This document shows, piece by piece, positions 45,554-58,700 of a DNA stretch of 64,000 bases. The stretch's first letter is position 1, and every line of letters begins with the position of its first letter. Made by a program: the position numbers and the translations under genes. The stretch lies in the NCBI RefSeq assembly GCF_932526225.1, contig NC_064041.1, positions 1,252,699-1,316,698 of the forward strand, in the 5' to 3' direction. The notes below the pieces were generated by a model. That model was not told where the DNA came from and did no database searches. It saw only the letters and a program-made list of their open reading frames with translations. Source of the stretch: Nematostella vectensis. Lineage: Eukaryota > Cnidaria > Anthozoa > Actiniaria > Edwardsiidae.

Positions 45554-46420
45554 TGATGCAACTTAGCGCGATTCGAACTCAAACGGGTTGATTTAAAAAC
45601 GATTTATTATGTACACGGAATCACACAAATAATCAAATGTTGAATTGTAGATAATATGGATGGTAAGATATAGAATCCACAATTCGGGTCGCAATACCGA
45701 GATCGGAAAGTAGCAAATTTGCACTAGGCAATGTTCGTGGATAGCGATGTTCTTAGTCCGCAGACTTTTGGCGTGGATTGAGTTGATGAGTTAGTAGATT
45801 TGCAGAATTGTAGGATTGCAGAATTGTAGAATTGTCGGTTCGAATTTGGTTTACGCTTGCACCAATCTTTGTAGCAAAAAGGTAGCAGATCCCATTTTAC
45901 TGCTGGTAGCGGTAGACTAACTAACTAAAAGAATTTAGGGGTTGTATATACATATTTTTATCCCTGTTTGGGACGTGTCCTAATCGACGTGATACGTAGC
46001 GTCGCGGAAATATGGCGTATTGCGATATAGACGTTTTACCGACGTGACTTTTCTTATTTTCCGAATTCTAGAAACTTCTACTAATAATAATGATCAAGCT
46101 TTCCTTTCAATCAAGAAATTAAAATATAGTTTTTCTAAAACTAACACTGTATACTCATAGTTAGCGTTTCGATCTCCAATATCATCTCTATGTTGTGAAT
46201 ATCCATGACGTTATACACTGCGTATACAGGTATACTGTATAAGACGGGTTGACGAGAATACTGTCGATCTGCACGCATGAAATGCTACCGTAAGGACATT
46301 TTATGTAAAGTGTCCTATGAATCAGTTTAAAGCGAATATTCGCGCATACGTACCTCTTATATGTTTCTCACTGGAGCTTTATTGAGCGTCTGTCTCGAAA
46401 CGCTCGGTGCAATGCTGTGA
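45554..46420. other. Unassigned spacer
   Basis: I see no gene, RNA or complete element. GTAGAATTGTAGGATTGCAG-like short repeats occur near 45800. Confidence 0.4.
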
Positions 46421-46429
46421 CCTGCCCGC

Positions 46430-46905
46430 TCACGAGATGTCAGGAGTCAACGGCAGCCCAGCGGAGCCACTGCTCTATTCGGTTTCGGATTTCCATGTTT
46501 TGCAAACAACATCACGGGTTCGTATTTTGCTTTTGCTAGTTTGTACTTTGCTTTTGCGGGTTTGTATTTTGCTTTTGCGTGTTTGTACTTTGCATTTGCG
46601 GGTTTGAATTTTGCTTTTGCGAATTTGTATTTTGCTTTTGCGAGTTTGAATTTTGCTTTTGCTAATTTGTATTTTGCTTTTGCGAGTTTGTACTTTTCAT
46701 TAGTTAGTTTGTACTTTGCATTTGTGAGTTTGTATTTTCCTTTTTTGCGAGTTTGTACTTTCAAAAGGCTTGAGAATTGCTTAGGGGAGGGGTGGGGTAT
46801 ATTTATTTCGGGGGGTGGGGGGGGGGGTGGGGGGGGGGGGTATACCCTCCACAGCGAGCTCGCAAGCTAAAGCAGCTAAATGGCTTTCCTGCTATCATGG
46901 AGCCA
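46430..46905 (+). mobile_element. Repeat element with internal 21-bp array, copy 1
   Basis: Flank (CGGAGCCACTGCTCTATTCG), a 21-bp array of TTTGTATTTTGCTTTTGCGAG type (46520-46755), then TTGAGAATTGC, a G-rich run and AGCAGCTAAATGGCTTTCCT. The same parts, in reverse, occur at 51427-51905. No coding capacity is evident. Confidence 0.75.
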
Positions 46906-47412
46906 ATAATCTAAATACCAAATAAGCAATTAAAATTAGTAAATAAATCATCTAAAAATGTCTCAAATATGGAATGTTCTGTAAACATCACTCTGAAATA
47001 ATTGCATATCAATATTTGGTTGACCTTAAATCTCGCTCGGCCAATCTCTTGGAGGCCTGGGTCTAAGGGCTTTTCAAGACTTGTGTGATAAAGATTTGAC
47101 CAAGCGATAAAGTTTTTTGAAACATTTTTGCCTCGAGTCTCAAATTGAACAATCAGTATTTTTCACCATGTTTTCTTGAGATCAGGGAGCGGGAAAACTT
47201 TAGCTCTTCTAAATATGGGCATCAATGCCCATATAAGGCAATGCATACGAAGGACACCATCCGTGGGGAATATGTTTGATATGTTTTTTCATCTCTACCG
47301 CCTCTGCATACAGAAGATCGAGATCCAAATATGCCTTTCCTCTGTTGTTCTCGTAGAGAGGCTATGGTTGTTCTTTAGAATACCAGGGGTCACTAAGGAT
47401 AGTAGAGGATCT

Positions 47413-49600
47413 TCAACGCGTTGTTGTGACGTTGCAGGTACTTAGACTGCGCAAGCGCACTGCATCAAGCAAGAACATAAGCTCGATTCTCTTCCGTCTT
47501 GCCGCACAAAAAATGTCACCCGTGTTAAGCCCAGTCTTGCTCTTATGATAAGCCTTCGTTGGTAGCATCTTTTCATATAGCTCATGTAGGCCCGCTATGG
47601 TATTGGTAGGTGCAGTCTTCCATACTGACATACATGAGAAGCATTCTCCCCGTTTCTTTATCATCCCACCTTTGCGTGACAAGTTTCCCCTGCAAACTTG
47701 CTAATCTCTCCATAGCACAATCCTTCTTTATTCTTTAGTTCTACTCCTATCTTCTTAGCTGGCACCTCTTCCTTGGTTTGGTCGTTTATCATCGTCGGTG
47801 TGGGATGAGACGGGTTCAAACTTTATCCGAGCTCAGTCGCATATTTCTTTGCATCTTCGACCAGCCACCGCCCGCCCCTTCTCTTCTGCTCTCGTCTCGA
47901 ACTTCCGCACGTCCACGTCTGGGTCCCTATAGGTGTATAGTCTAACCGCAGCTTTGACTTTTCGTTTGCTTATACTCTCGCTCCACATCCTTGAGCCCTC
48001 GGCCACCAAGTCCCGTAGGTAAGTACACTAGTGCCGACGATCCGAGAGGGTCCTTGCCTCCATTCTTCACGATTACTTTGCGTGATTCCCTGTCTCGTCT
48101 TTGCAGCTCGGCGATGGGCCAAGACTGAGTTGGCATCAAGTAGCCCAAAACCGGCACGGCGAACTTGTCCGTGGATAGCACTTTGATGAAATCCGACAAC
48201 GGACTATACCATATATTACTGATAATCGCTGTATGTAGGCCTTGCTAGCGATCTCGAGAGCTAAACTGTCATCCTGCGTGGTATTTTCCATCACCCTCAG
48301 GAACTTGTAATGTGACCCCTCCTTTAGACTCTCTATAACCTTTGCCTCACCACGCACATGCCTCCAGTATCTGTCTCCAGCTTTCCCCTCTTCACCTATG
48401 TCCTCCATTGCTGCTCTCACTTTCCTCATTACCCTTGCCAGTTTCTCCTCAGACGAAGCGTACATCTTAAGGTCATCAATGTAGAGCAGGTGTGTGATGG
48501 TCTGATCCGATTGGTTTTGAAATCCTATAACCCTCAGTTGCACGCAGCATCCACGTGATCGGGCTCACACACAGCGTAAAGAGCCTCGGACAAAGGGCCT
48601 TGTGCACTCAGCATCCACGTGATCGGGCTCACACACAGCGTAAAGAGCCTCGGACAAAGGGCCTTGTGCACTCAGCATCCACGTGATCGGTTTCACACAC
48701 AGCGTAAAGAGCCTCGGACAAAGGGCCTTGTGCACTCAGCATCCACGTGATCGGGCTCACACACAGCGTAAAGAGCCTCGGACAAAGGGCCTTGTGCACT
48801 CAGCATCCACGTGATCGGGCTCACACACAGCGTAAAGAGCCTCGGACAAAGGGCCTTGTGCACTCAGCATCCACGTGATCGGGCTCACACACAGCGTAAA
48901 GAGCCTCGGACAAAGGGCCTTGTGCACTCAGCATCCACGTGATCGGGCTCACACACAGCGTAAAGAGCCTCGGACAAAGGGCCTTGTGCACTCAGCATCC
49001 ACGTGATCGGGCTCACACACAGCGTAAAGAGCCTCGGACAAAGGGCCTCGCCCTGGGGAAAACCCCTTCTGAACATGATCGCCTCTGATCCATGCCTTGT
49101 GCCGTTTTCACTGCGATCTTAGTATTTCATGAACTGCTGAGCCCAATCAACCTTACAAGCCAGGGCGGGAAACGGTGCACAGAAAATATCTCCAAGCGGT
49201 GGTCCACGCTGTCATAGGCCTTTCTCACATCTGGCCATGCTGAGATTACGTTAAGCACGTTGGCTGTCCTGGAATACCATCCTATCGATAAATAAATTTT
49301 CAGTAGTACGGCACAACCCTCTTAGCCCCACGCTGATCACCTTGCATGCTTGAGCATGAGTCCGTACTTGTTCAGATGCACATCTGTTGGTTCTAGGAGG
49401 AACAAAGAGAACAACCTACATACTTTTCAAACATTATATTGGTAGATGATCTCCGGCCCGTAAATCATAATAGAGCATGGTGGTCACCCCGTCCGATCCC
49501 TTGAAAAGAACTTGCCACGCCCCCGTGCAGGCATTCCTCCCTTTTCCACCAGTAGTTGACTATCCTGTCAGGGCCTGGAGCACTCCAATTACACTTCTTA
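47413..49600 (-). pseudogene. Decayed R2/NeSL-like non-LTR retrotransposon
   Basis: On the minus strand, fragments in RT order: APGPDRIVNYWWK-like motif near 49560; RGFPQGEALCPRLF (RT domain 4) near 49060; LLYIDDLKMYASSEEKL (catalytic box) near 48470; PVLGYLMPTQSWPI and GGRGLKDVEREY (thumb and beyond) at 47942-48199; a [17 protein letters not shown] segment at 47413-47682. Stops and shifts separate them. The YIDDLK form and the downstream motifs are typical of R2/NeSL-type elements; the exact clade is uncertain. Between RT motifs the DNA has expanded as a 64-bp repeat. Confidence 0.75.
48547..49060. repeat. 64-bp tandem expansion inside the RT remnant, about 8 copies
   Basis: GCATCCACGTGATCGGGCTC recurs every 64 bp (48547, 48611 and on). 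The unit covers the RT segment just after the GFPQGE motif (minus strand). Since 64 is not a multiple of three, successive units shift frame. A single C-to-T variant marks one unit. Confidence 0.93.
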
Positions 49601-49750
49601 GATATTACCTTCTTTTCACCCCTCACCTTCTGTTGACCTTCTTTCTTCTTCAGTAGTTGACTATCCTGTCAGGGCCTGGAGCACTCCAATTCTTCTTCTT
49701 GGATATGACCCTCTTTTCACCCCTCACCTTCTTTTGACCTTCTTTCAATG
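49551..49750. repeat. Two ~100-bp direct copies at the 5' end of the RT remnant
   Basis: AGTAGTTGACTATCCTGTCA and the following ~80 bases occur twice in tandem with small differences. Confidence 0.8.
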
Positions 49751-49834
49751 TCGATATTACATTAGATGCTGAGTGCAACTGAGAAGTATAGGATCTCAAA
49801 ACCAATCGGTCAGACCATCACACACACCTCTGCT

Positions 49835-50748
49835 CTAGGGACGAGTCAATTATGCTAGTAAAACTGACATAATATGCTAGTAGCATTGTTCGCTTTTAAT
49901 CAAAATTATGCTCTGATCATGCTCGCTTTTAAAAAATACAATTTCCATTATGCCGCGACAAAAATGGGAAAAACAATAAAAAAATTGCTCTTTAAACCTC
50001 TTCTTGTGGGCTTAATATAGACGATCAAGAGACCATGATGTAAGAGAACGAATCCCCCGTATTAGGGTATGTTCCAATGATGACGTCCGTGAAAGCTATT
50101 TTTAGAAAAAACAGTTATTTTTAGATACGCCTCTGATTGGTCAGCTCTCACGTTTCCTAGCAAAATGAGTCTTACGCGCGATAACATCTTGAGCGATGTG
50201 AACCGGCAAAGGCTGTTATGGAAATCTTTTTGACCGAAAATACCTTCCTTTTTTACGAACGCTGTGAAAATGATTTTCCAGATAGTACGCTGGATTCAAT
50301 CAACCGTTTCTCGGACTTTAAAGACATTAAAATGCATAAAGTGCGTGATTTTAGGCGTGGGGAACAACTTCCCCAGTAAACGTTTTCACAGCTGATTCGC
50401 AATGTAAAACAACTATCAATCAGAAATCTGTGTTTACAACACACAATTCTCTTTCAATTCCCTTTTAATGAAAAAGATACATCCAGAACTTAATACCATT
50501 ATATCCACGTTCCGGCTCTTTCCCACCCCTGCCCTTGTCCTCAGCTTCCCCTCTCCCCCTCCCCATATATAAAAAAAGTAATAATAAATTTTATAAGAAT
50601 GATAACAACAAAAACAGTAATGAAATACAAAAGCAAGATCACTTTTACATTTAAATAATACATCATAAGGGATATCTAAATATAAAAATTATGGTAGTTT
50701 TGAGCGATTATGCCAGAAATTATGCTAGCATAATCGACCCGTCCCTAA
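49835..50748. mobile_element. 914-bp terminal-inverted-repeat element
   Basis: The ends are inverted copies of TAGGGACGAGTCAATTATGC (two mismatches over 22 bp). CTGCT flanks both sides as a possible 5-bp target duplication. No transposase frame is visible, so it is non-autonomous. Confidence 0.6.
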
Positions 50749-50754
50749 CTGCTT

Positions 50755-51420
50755 GCGATAGCTTCCTTTATCTTCTTCAGCCCCTGTTCCGTTCATGTTT
50801 TTATTTTCGAAAATCTGGAGCGGGAGGGGAGGGGGGTGCACCTGATATTTTCAAAGACCATGGTAAGATTGCTAATAGAGTATTTGCATCTGTGACAATC
50901 GGGTAGATCTGTTTCATTTGTGCGTTCTAAAATCTGTTGTTTAAGCATCAAGCTGTTTTTAGGGCCTACTCACTTGGATAACAACCACATACCGTTTTTA
51001 CTCGAATAAGAGCTCCGGCGATTTTTTTTTCCGACTCTCAGACGGGGCGCTTATTCGGGGGAGGTGCTTATTGATCAAGGCTTTTGATCTGGTTAATCCC
51101 AAGTCCTACTGCAAATAATTCGCAATCCATCAGCTATATGAAAAATCACTCGTATCGATTTCGAGGCGGCGGTACATACCTGTACCGATACCCATACCTG
51201 TACTCAAGATTTTGGACTTCTTCTCCCGCGTGGAGCACCAAATCTCCCGCTTTTTAGCAATTTTTATCGCTCCAGAAAAATCCTTCTCTAGAAAATCGAC
51301 ATTTTGCCTATTTTCTATCAGTAATGAAAAATAATATTTTCCTGTGTAGCGCCATTTATCGAACACGCATGCGAGATCTATATTGTGCGCAAGAACTTTC
51401 TGAATGGCAAACGTCTGCTG
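50755..51420. other. Unassigned spacer
   Basis: No gene seen. A G-rich run lies at 50820-50840. The CGAATAAGAGCTCC / GCGCTTATTCGGGGG stretch near 51010-51065 looks like part of a dispersed repeat. Confidence 0.4.
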
Positions 51421-51426
51421 ATTGGC

Positions 51427-51905
51427 TCAATGATAGCAGGAAAGCCATTTAGCTGCTTTAGTTTGTGAACCCATATACACCCTACCCCCGAAATAAATAT
51501 ACCCCACCCCTCCCCCAAACAATTCTCAAGCCTTTTGAGAGTACATACTCGAAAAAGCAAGTACAAACTCGCATATGCAAAATACAAACTGGCAAATGCA
51601 AATACAAACTCGCAAATGCAAATACAAACTCGCAAAAGCAAAATACAAACTCGCAAAAGCAAAGTACAAACTGGCAAAAGCAAAGTACTAACTGGCAAAA
51701 GCAAAGTACAAACTCAAAAGCAAAATACAAAGTAGCAAAAGCAAAGTACGATCTCGCAAAAGCAAAATACAAAGTAGCAAAATCAAAGTACGAGCTCGAA
51801 AAAGCAAAATACAAACTCGCAAAAGCAAAGTACGAACTCGTGATGTTGTTTGCAAAACATGGAAATCCGAAACCGAATAGAGCAGTGGCCCCGCTGTGCT
51901 TCCGT
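51427..51905 (-). mobile_element. Repeat element with internal 21-bp array, copy 2 (inverted)
   Basis: Reverse-oriented homologue of 46430-46905: AGGAAAGCCATTTAGCTGCT, the CCCCACCCCTCCCC tract, CAATTCTCAAGCC, an array of GCAAAAGCAAAGTACAAACTC-type units (51540-51840), then AACATGGAAATCCGAAACCG. Its 155- and 148-codon frames are array artefacts. Confidence 0.75.
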
Positions 51906-51909
51906 ACGT

Positions 51910-52700
51910 GTCTCACAATACCGACCATTTGATCTCTGACAGGGTCGGTAACGAAATCACCCCGAAATCCTCAAACATTTGGCTAAGAGAAAAAAAAAAT
52001 CCAGAAAAATAAGGCTTGCAAACTAGCTGGCCACCAATCCTAATAAGATATGGATATGGATAGGAAAATAAGTGAGTCACCTCTACTTCAGACAGTGAAG
52101 TCCGTAGACCCGACTTGCGTGACAACTTTGTTTTGTTTTGTTTTCAACATTATTCAAAACTATCATTATTTTCTAAAATAAAATAGTATTTTCTCTTATT
52201 ATTTGATTCTTTAAATATAGAAGTGAGTTGTTCTAAGTGCAGAATGTACTGTAATTCATCTTGATTCAAGCGGATCCGCTTCACTACTGTTACTCATTTG
52301 CAGGGTTTCATAGCTTGCGGAACCATGCGCAACACGGCTTGTAAATGGTCGGTCCCATTTTAGTGTGAAAATGCCTCCCTGTGTACTGGGCCCAAGCTTT
52401 TGATGTTAAAAGTTCATTTTAAATTGACTACTTTTGCTTAATTTTATTGTCCTAAAACCCGCGAAAATAAAATGTCGCGATGTAGAATTTGTCTCGCGCA
52501 TGCTCAGTTTCGAGCCCAAAGAAAGGTGACTCCAAGCTGACCTCCTGTCAGCCCTGTCACTGACAAGCCCTCCTCAAATTTCACTGTCTCAACAGGAACA
52601 TAAACACAAGATAATACGTAAATAGCACAGGCCAAAACGCGCTGAAATACCTAATTTTCCCTTTTCGTCCTGTAAGAAGCGGCCAAGCTCCCTCACTAGA
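51910..52700. other. 5' flank of the Ly6-LRP-lectin gene
   Basis: No exon seen. The promoter should be here. No TATA box at a convincing distance from the ATG at 52705. Confidence 0.4.
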
Positions 52701-52704
52701 AAGA

Positions 52705-55700
52705 ATGAAGAATTCTGCCTTGCTTTTGATTGGATTTGCGTGGATGATCACCCCAGCAGGTAAATAGTAAAATTCTCTGAACGATGACATTACTAATATT
52801 GCAAAATTCCTCTATGTAGTTAACTAATAATACAATTCTCTGAATGATAACATTACTAATATTGCAAAATTCCTCTTTTTGGTTAACTAGTTTAGTTCAG
52901 CATAATTAGGGATTTCTTTAAAATATTTAGGGCAGGAGCAATTTAAAGTCGTTTGTCATAAAGATCGAAGATCTTTTGAATGACATTGACTGAACGACAT
53001 TTTCCTCGGCTTTCCGTTACGTTAAGCTCCCCGTTGGAACTATTTATTATACGATAGGCATATAGGGAGATTAGATAAAACCCTAACCAGCCATTCAGAG
53101 CGATCGTGCTGGCTCGTTATGGTATAAGCAGATAAGTAGAATTTCCCGCGCTTTGTGGTCACCCTGTGTGTCTGGAGCATGTAAGGGCTAAAATATCCAG
53201 CTTCCTACTAGTACCTACATACCTACACGTTTTCACCGTCTGCCAGAGAGTGGCGAACGGCGATTGGATACTATACTAAATAGTTCTTATACGCGATATT
53301 TCAGCCCCTTAAAAGGTGCTGGTAATAGAGTTTCTTTATATTTCGTGAATTTCCAGTATGCATACTGTCGATGAAGCCCAATCCAGGAGAATGAAATATA
53401 AATCATGGGGAATGCGTGCCCCTAAACATCTTACCCGCTATTTCATTGCGTGACAGATATAGGTGGCATTTTATAGTCATCTTACGAGCTAGTGTATTGC
53501 GTGACAGGTGTATGGCCCTTCACACTGTAGTGTATTGCGTGACAGATGCTTGCGTCTAAATAGTCATATTATGCGCTAGTGTATTGCGTGACAGATGCGT
53601 GCCCCTAAATTAGTCATCTCACGAGCTAATGTATTGCGTGACAGATGCTTGCGTCTAAATAATCATATTATGCGCTAGTGTATTGCGTGACAGATGCATG
53701 CCCCTAAATAAGTCATCTCACGAGCTAATGTATTGCGTGACAGATGCTTGTCCTTAAAAAGTAATTTTTTTCGCGCTAGTAAATTGCGTGACAAATGATT
53801 GCCCCTCAAGAGTTATCTTACGCCCTACTGCATTGCGTGACAAATGCTTGTTACGCGCTAGTGCATTACGTGACAAATGTTTTCCCCTGAAGAGTTATCT
53901 TACGCGCTAGTGAATTGCGTGACAAATTCTTGCCCCTGAAAAGTCATCTTACGCGCTAGAGCATTGCGTGACAAATGTTTGCCCCTGAAGAGTTATCTTA
54001 ATCCTTAAGAGTTATATTAGTTATCTGATATAATTGAGTTCCGAGCATGGTTTTGGTTAAAATGCGAAAATGCAGAATCGCGTTTTGCTCGCTCGGTCAA
54101 CTCTATTCGCCCCAGGCTCTTTAAGATCATCTAGGAAAACGACTGCTACTGATTGATAGATTCAAATTTGCAGAGTCGCGGAGTAGGTGCTATAGCTGTA
54201 CAAGTTCTGTATCATGGGATGACTGCGAACGCAAGCAAATGAGGCGCGGGTGCCCTGTGGATTCCGACGTATGCGTGACAGCCTCAGTCCGAGTGACGTC
54301 AGATAACCGTGATGTAACGGCATACTTCAAAACTTGCACTACGCGTGACAGGTGTAACGCAAGTTCTGTTGCAGCATGTAACGTGGAAGGGACTGACAAG
54401 TCGGTTGAATGCAGTATCCATTGTTGCTATGGGCTCTACTGCAATTTCAAATATGGTATGTTTCTTACTGTCATTTGAATTGTAATTTAATATAGTTTGT
54501 TTGTATACTTGATAGGTGATATTTTCTCATTAAACGATTTATCTATCTATCTGCATACAACAAAGCCGTCCCAGATTAAGCCTTGACGTATAAACAGCAA
54601 GACTGTCTTCTGTCAATCAAATGCGTTGATTCGCCGGCGGCAAATCCTAAAACACGACAAAAAACCTAAAACAAAAACAACAGCTTTTGATCCGTCCGCA
54701 ACAGTCTATTGCTGTCAAGTTTTCAGATCTTCTGATGGGTTATTACACTGACCTTACCGTGGATAAAGATCAAATCTTGCAAATGGATTAAACAAAGCAT
54801 TCATAAACTCATCTATGTTTTTTTATCATTTAGGAAGCTTAGAGAAGCTCGTTATGTATATCATCACAAATTTTGACACAGGAAGCCCCGATAGTATACC
54901 GGAAGTTTTAACAAGATCTTGATAAGAATTGTGGATATTTCACATCACACTCTAATGATAATTGCCTTTTGATACTAGTTGACATCACAGCTGTGATGAC
55001 TTTCTTTTATTTCCTAGAGGAGGTCACAACTGAAAATTCGCAATCCTTCAAAAGAGGTAACAAAAACCTTTTCCCTCCCCTCTCCCCTCGGCGGCCCAAC
55101 ACTTGTGTGAGTCTGCGAGGTAGTAAGGTAGTACACAAGCCCCTCTCACCCACTCATTTCAAGTAAGGTAGTACCCAAGCCCCTCTCATCCACTCATTTC
55201 AAGTAAGGTAGTACCCAAGCCCCTCTAATCCACTCATTTCAAGTAAGGTAGTACCCAAGCCCCTCTCATTCACTCATTTCAAGGTAGTACCCAAGCCCCT
55301 GTCATCCACTCATTTCAAGTAAGGTAGTACCCAAACCTCTCTCATCCACTTATTTCAAGTAAGGCAGTGCCTCCCTTGCCATTTTATCCCTTATTTGGAT
55401 TTGTCAACAGCCGAATTAGCGTTCCCCTGTCGTCCACCATGTCTAATCTACAGCACCGACACTGACATCCGGGGTCTTGAGCTGCTCACACCATCCGGGA
55501 TCACGGCGCGTCACGCAATAGGCCTGTCACGCCGTGGCCCCGTTGTGGGGTTTCAAGGTCAGAAGAAAATCCGCGCGCTCGACGTGCACGTGGAGAAAAT
55601 GCTGGTTTTCTGGAGTGACGTCGGAGACAAGGTGACTCTCTTTATGCACAATTTGTTCTCTGTCACAAAACACACTTTCACTGGTCACGTAAATAAGTAC

Positions 55701-58700
55701 TTAAAAAAAAAACGGAGAAGTACTGGGGAGAGAAGTGGGGCGATAGCTCAGTGAAAGGCAAGGCAAGACAAGGCTGTTTGTCAGCCGCCGTTTTGTCATC
55801 CTAGAAAAATTCCAAGGCTGGGAAAGTATCCATCTCCATCGGTCAATTTTGGATAGCTAGCTGCAATAATTTTTTGGTAAGCGAAATACAAAACTTTGTT
55901 TTTACGCTTCCTTGAGGTTTCTTTTCATAATTTGTGTTCCAACTTGTAAAATAAAAATAATAACAAAGATGGCTGAGTAGAGCTCTTTAATAATTCAGGG
56001 TAAGGCGAGCAAAGAGCAATGGAGCCGATAAGCAGCTCCCTGATGGGGTGACGATCCTTGCATGCGAAATTTATCCCGTTCAACACCATTTTTACAGCAC
56101 TTGCGCGTAATCTCGCTTTCTGATTGAGGGTTAGCAATGGTAAATCAGACGACGTACCTCGTCATCTCCGAAATCCTCTTTTTTAGTTGTTTGTATTGTC
56201 GTGATTCCACAAAATTTTGGTGATGATGGTGGTGATGATGCCAAATATTTTGATGAATAAGAGTTCATACCACTGAGACTAGGGGTAATTTGTTAAATCT
56301 ACAATGACTTTACAAACTTATTCACGATGCGATTATCGAAGCTACGTATTTGTTTTTATCTAATCATTTATTTGGCAGCCTATTCTGTATTTTCCCATCT
56401 GCTCTTTTTCAGGTGATCAAAAGAGGTAATCTCATTACTGGTGAGGTTGTTACGGTGGTCTCTGACGTGCAAGCCCAACACGATGGGGTCGCTGTGGACT
56501 GGGCCACAGGCCTCCTCTACTGGACAAATAGAGACAAAAAGGCGATAGAGGTCGCGAAGCTTGATGGAAGTTTTAGGAAGACTTTGATAAAAGACAACCT
56601 TGTCGGCCCGAAAGGCATTGTGGTAGACCCACGAACAGGGTAAGTGTAAGGGTTTGCTTTCAGTGACTCTTTACAAAAACACTTACATATTATGATTATA
56701 TATTCTCGGAGAGAAACGAATTAAAAAGGGCGATATAGCGTTGTTGTTGATGATGATGCTAATTACAATAATGAGGTGATGATGATGATGGCTAGGTGAT
56801 ACTGGTGATGATGATGATGATGATATGATTTTGCTGATGAGCTTGACAAGGTATATTGTTGTTATTGGTTAGAACTTTTAAGAATAATATCATTGTTGTT
56901 ATTGTTTAGTGTTCTGCCTTAATCCAAATATCGCTTGCTCGATTTTTCTTAGAGCTTTTTTTCATCGAACCGTCAAATGGTCTGCCCCTGATAATTCCAT
57001 GTAAATGTTGTGTCCCCAGCCTTGTAAATGTTGTGTCCCCAGCCTTATGTTCTGTTGTGTCCCCAGCCTTATGTTCTGTTATGTCCCCTGCCTTGTGTTC
57101 TGTTGTGTCCCCAGCCTTGTGTTCTGTTGTGTCCCCAGCCTTATGTTCTGTTGTGTCCCCAGCCTTATGTTCTGTTGTGTCCCCAGCCTTATGTTCTGTT
57201 GTGTCCCCAGCCTTATGTTCTGGACAGACAAGGGGACACCAAAGATTGAACGCGCCACCCTAGCCGGTCGTGACCGCATCAGCCTCGTTACCACGGCCCT
57301 GAAACGCCCAGAGGGGCTGGTCAATGACTACGCCTCCAACCGTCTGTACTGGTGCGACCCTATCCTAGATTACATCGAGTCTATTGACTATGACGGGGGA
57401 AATCGGCGAGTGCTGTACAAGAACGGGGTACACCCTTTCGATATGGCCATATATGGGCATATGCTTATCTGGAGTGACCTGGGGATTAATACCGTCGAGC
57501 GCGTGGACATGAGGACTGGGGTCAAGCTTAGTACACTGGTTACTTTAAAGGATAACTGGGCGACCGGGATCGCTGTGTTACACTTATCGAGGCAGCCAAT
57601 TGGTGAGTTGATATTGGTGAGATTCTAGTCCATGTGACGCTCACAACAGTGAAGTATTTTAGTGCGACGTGAACCGCCCCGTGGCGACCATGGTAGTTTA
57701 AAGAAGCACGCCAATAAAGATACAGGAAACATGCTGTGATTGACAGGAGCTTCACCAGCTAACGAGCGTGAAACAGAAATGCTAGTGTGAATCAAAACAC
57801 GCACAATCACAAGTTTGCGGCAATCAAAACCGTTGTTTTCGCTTGGCTAACTTTATCTAACTTTTTCAATAGTCTTTATTACAAAGGCATACTCCTTTAG
57901 TTCGGTCATCCTGGTAGGGACTAAGCTATCCCCATTTCTTGTCAATAAAGTTGTCTGCCTTCGGGATTTTAAAACTTTTCAGGGCCTCGCCGCCTTGGAA
58001 AATGTTTACATTGTGGCGGGCCTGCAATCAGGGTCAAATAACGCAGGCTCACGATGCTTGGACATGCCAAATTACTGTACCAGGAAAGAAAAGCAGAACT
58101 GGACACAGACGTATATATTAAAAATGATGCCGTGACTTCTGTCCGGACTTTTGGCCTCCTATTTAAGAAAATATCTATATTTCATATATTGGTTATCCGG
58201 CAAAAACAGGTATTCCACACTGCCAAATTTTCAAAAGAACACGAGCGTTTGGGTATTTTAAATAACCCATAGGTGGGTTGCGTATGAAAAATATATATCA
58301 AAAACGAAAGAAGGAGCCGGGAAAGGAAGAAACCATTTTATTTCACTAGGAAATTCTCAGTTCGGAATAAAGCTTTGATTTCCTAGCTGAACTTTTTATT
58401 CATTCAAAGTGCGTTAAATCAAGAGTCTACTCAGAAATGTATTGAGTTTTATTAGTAATATTGTTTCAATCAAATTTTGACCCTAAAATTAGTCAAAGAT
58501 CATCCCGGAACGCGTGCTTCAAATCCAGTTGTGAACGCTGTATTGTTACAGGGTTTGAGCTTTACGGGCTGTATTGTTACAGGGTTTGAGCTTTACGGGC
58601 TGTATAGTTACAGGGTTTGGGCTTTACGGTTTGTATTGTTACAGGGTTTGAGCTTTACGGGCTGTACTGTTACAGGGTTTGGGCTTTACGGGCTGTACTG

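Noticed and set aside
47176-47445. Frame starting with GSGKT-like residues
   Set aside because: A single Walker-like string without any further NTPase sequence; it overlaps the end of the RT remnant on the other strand.
48885-49076. Short CVSPITW frame as a gene
   Set aside because: Part of the RT remnant read through the 64-bp repeats.
51465-51932. 155-codon Lys/Gln/Thr-rich frame and its antisense partner
   Set aside because: Both are translations of the 21-bp array in a dispersed repeat.
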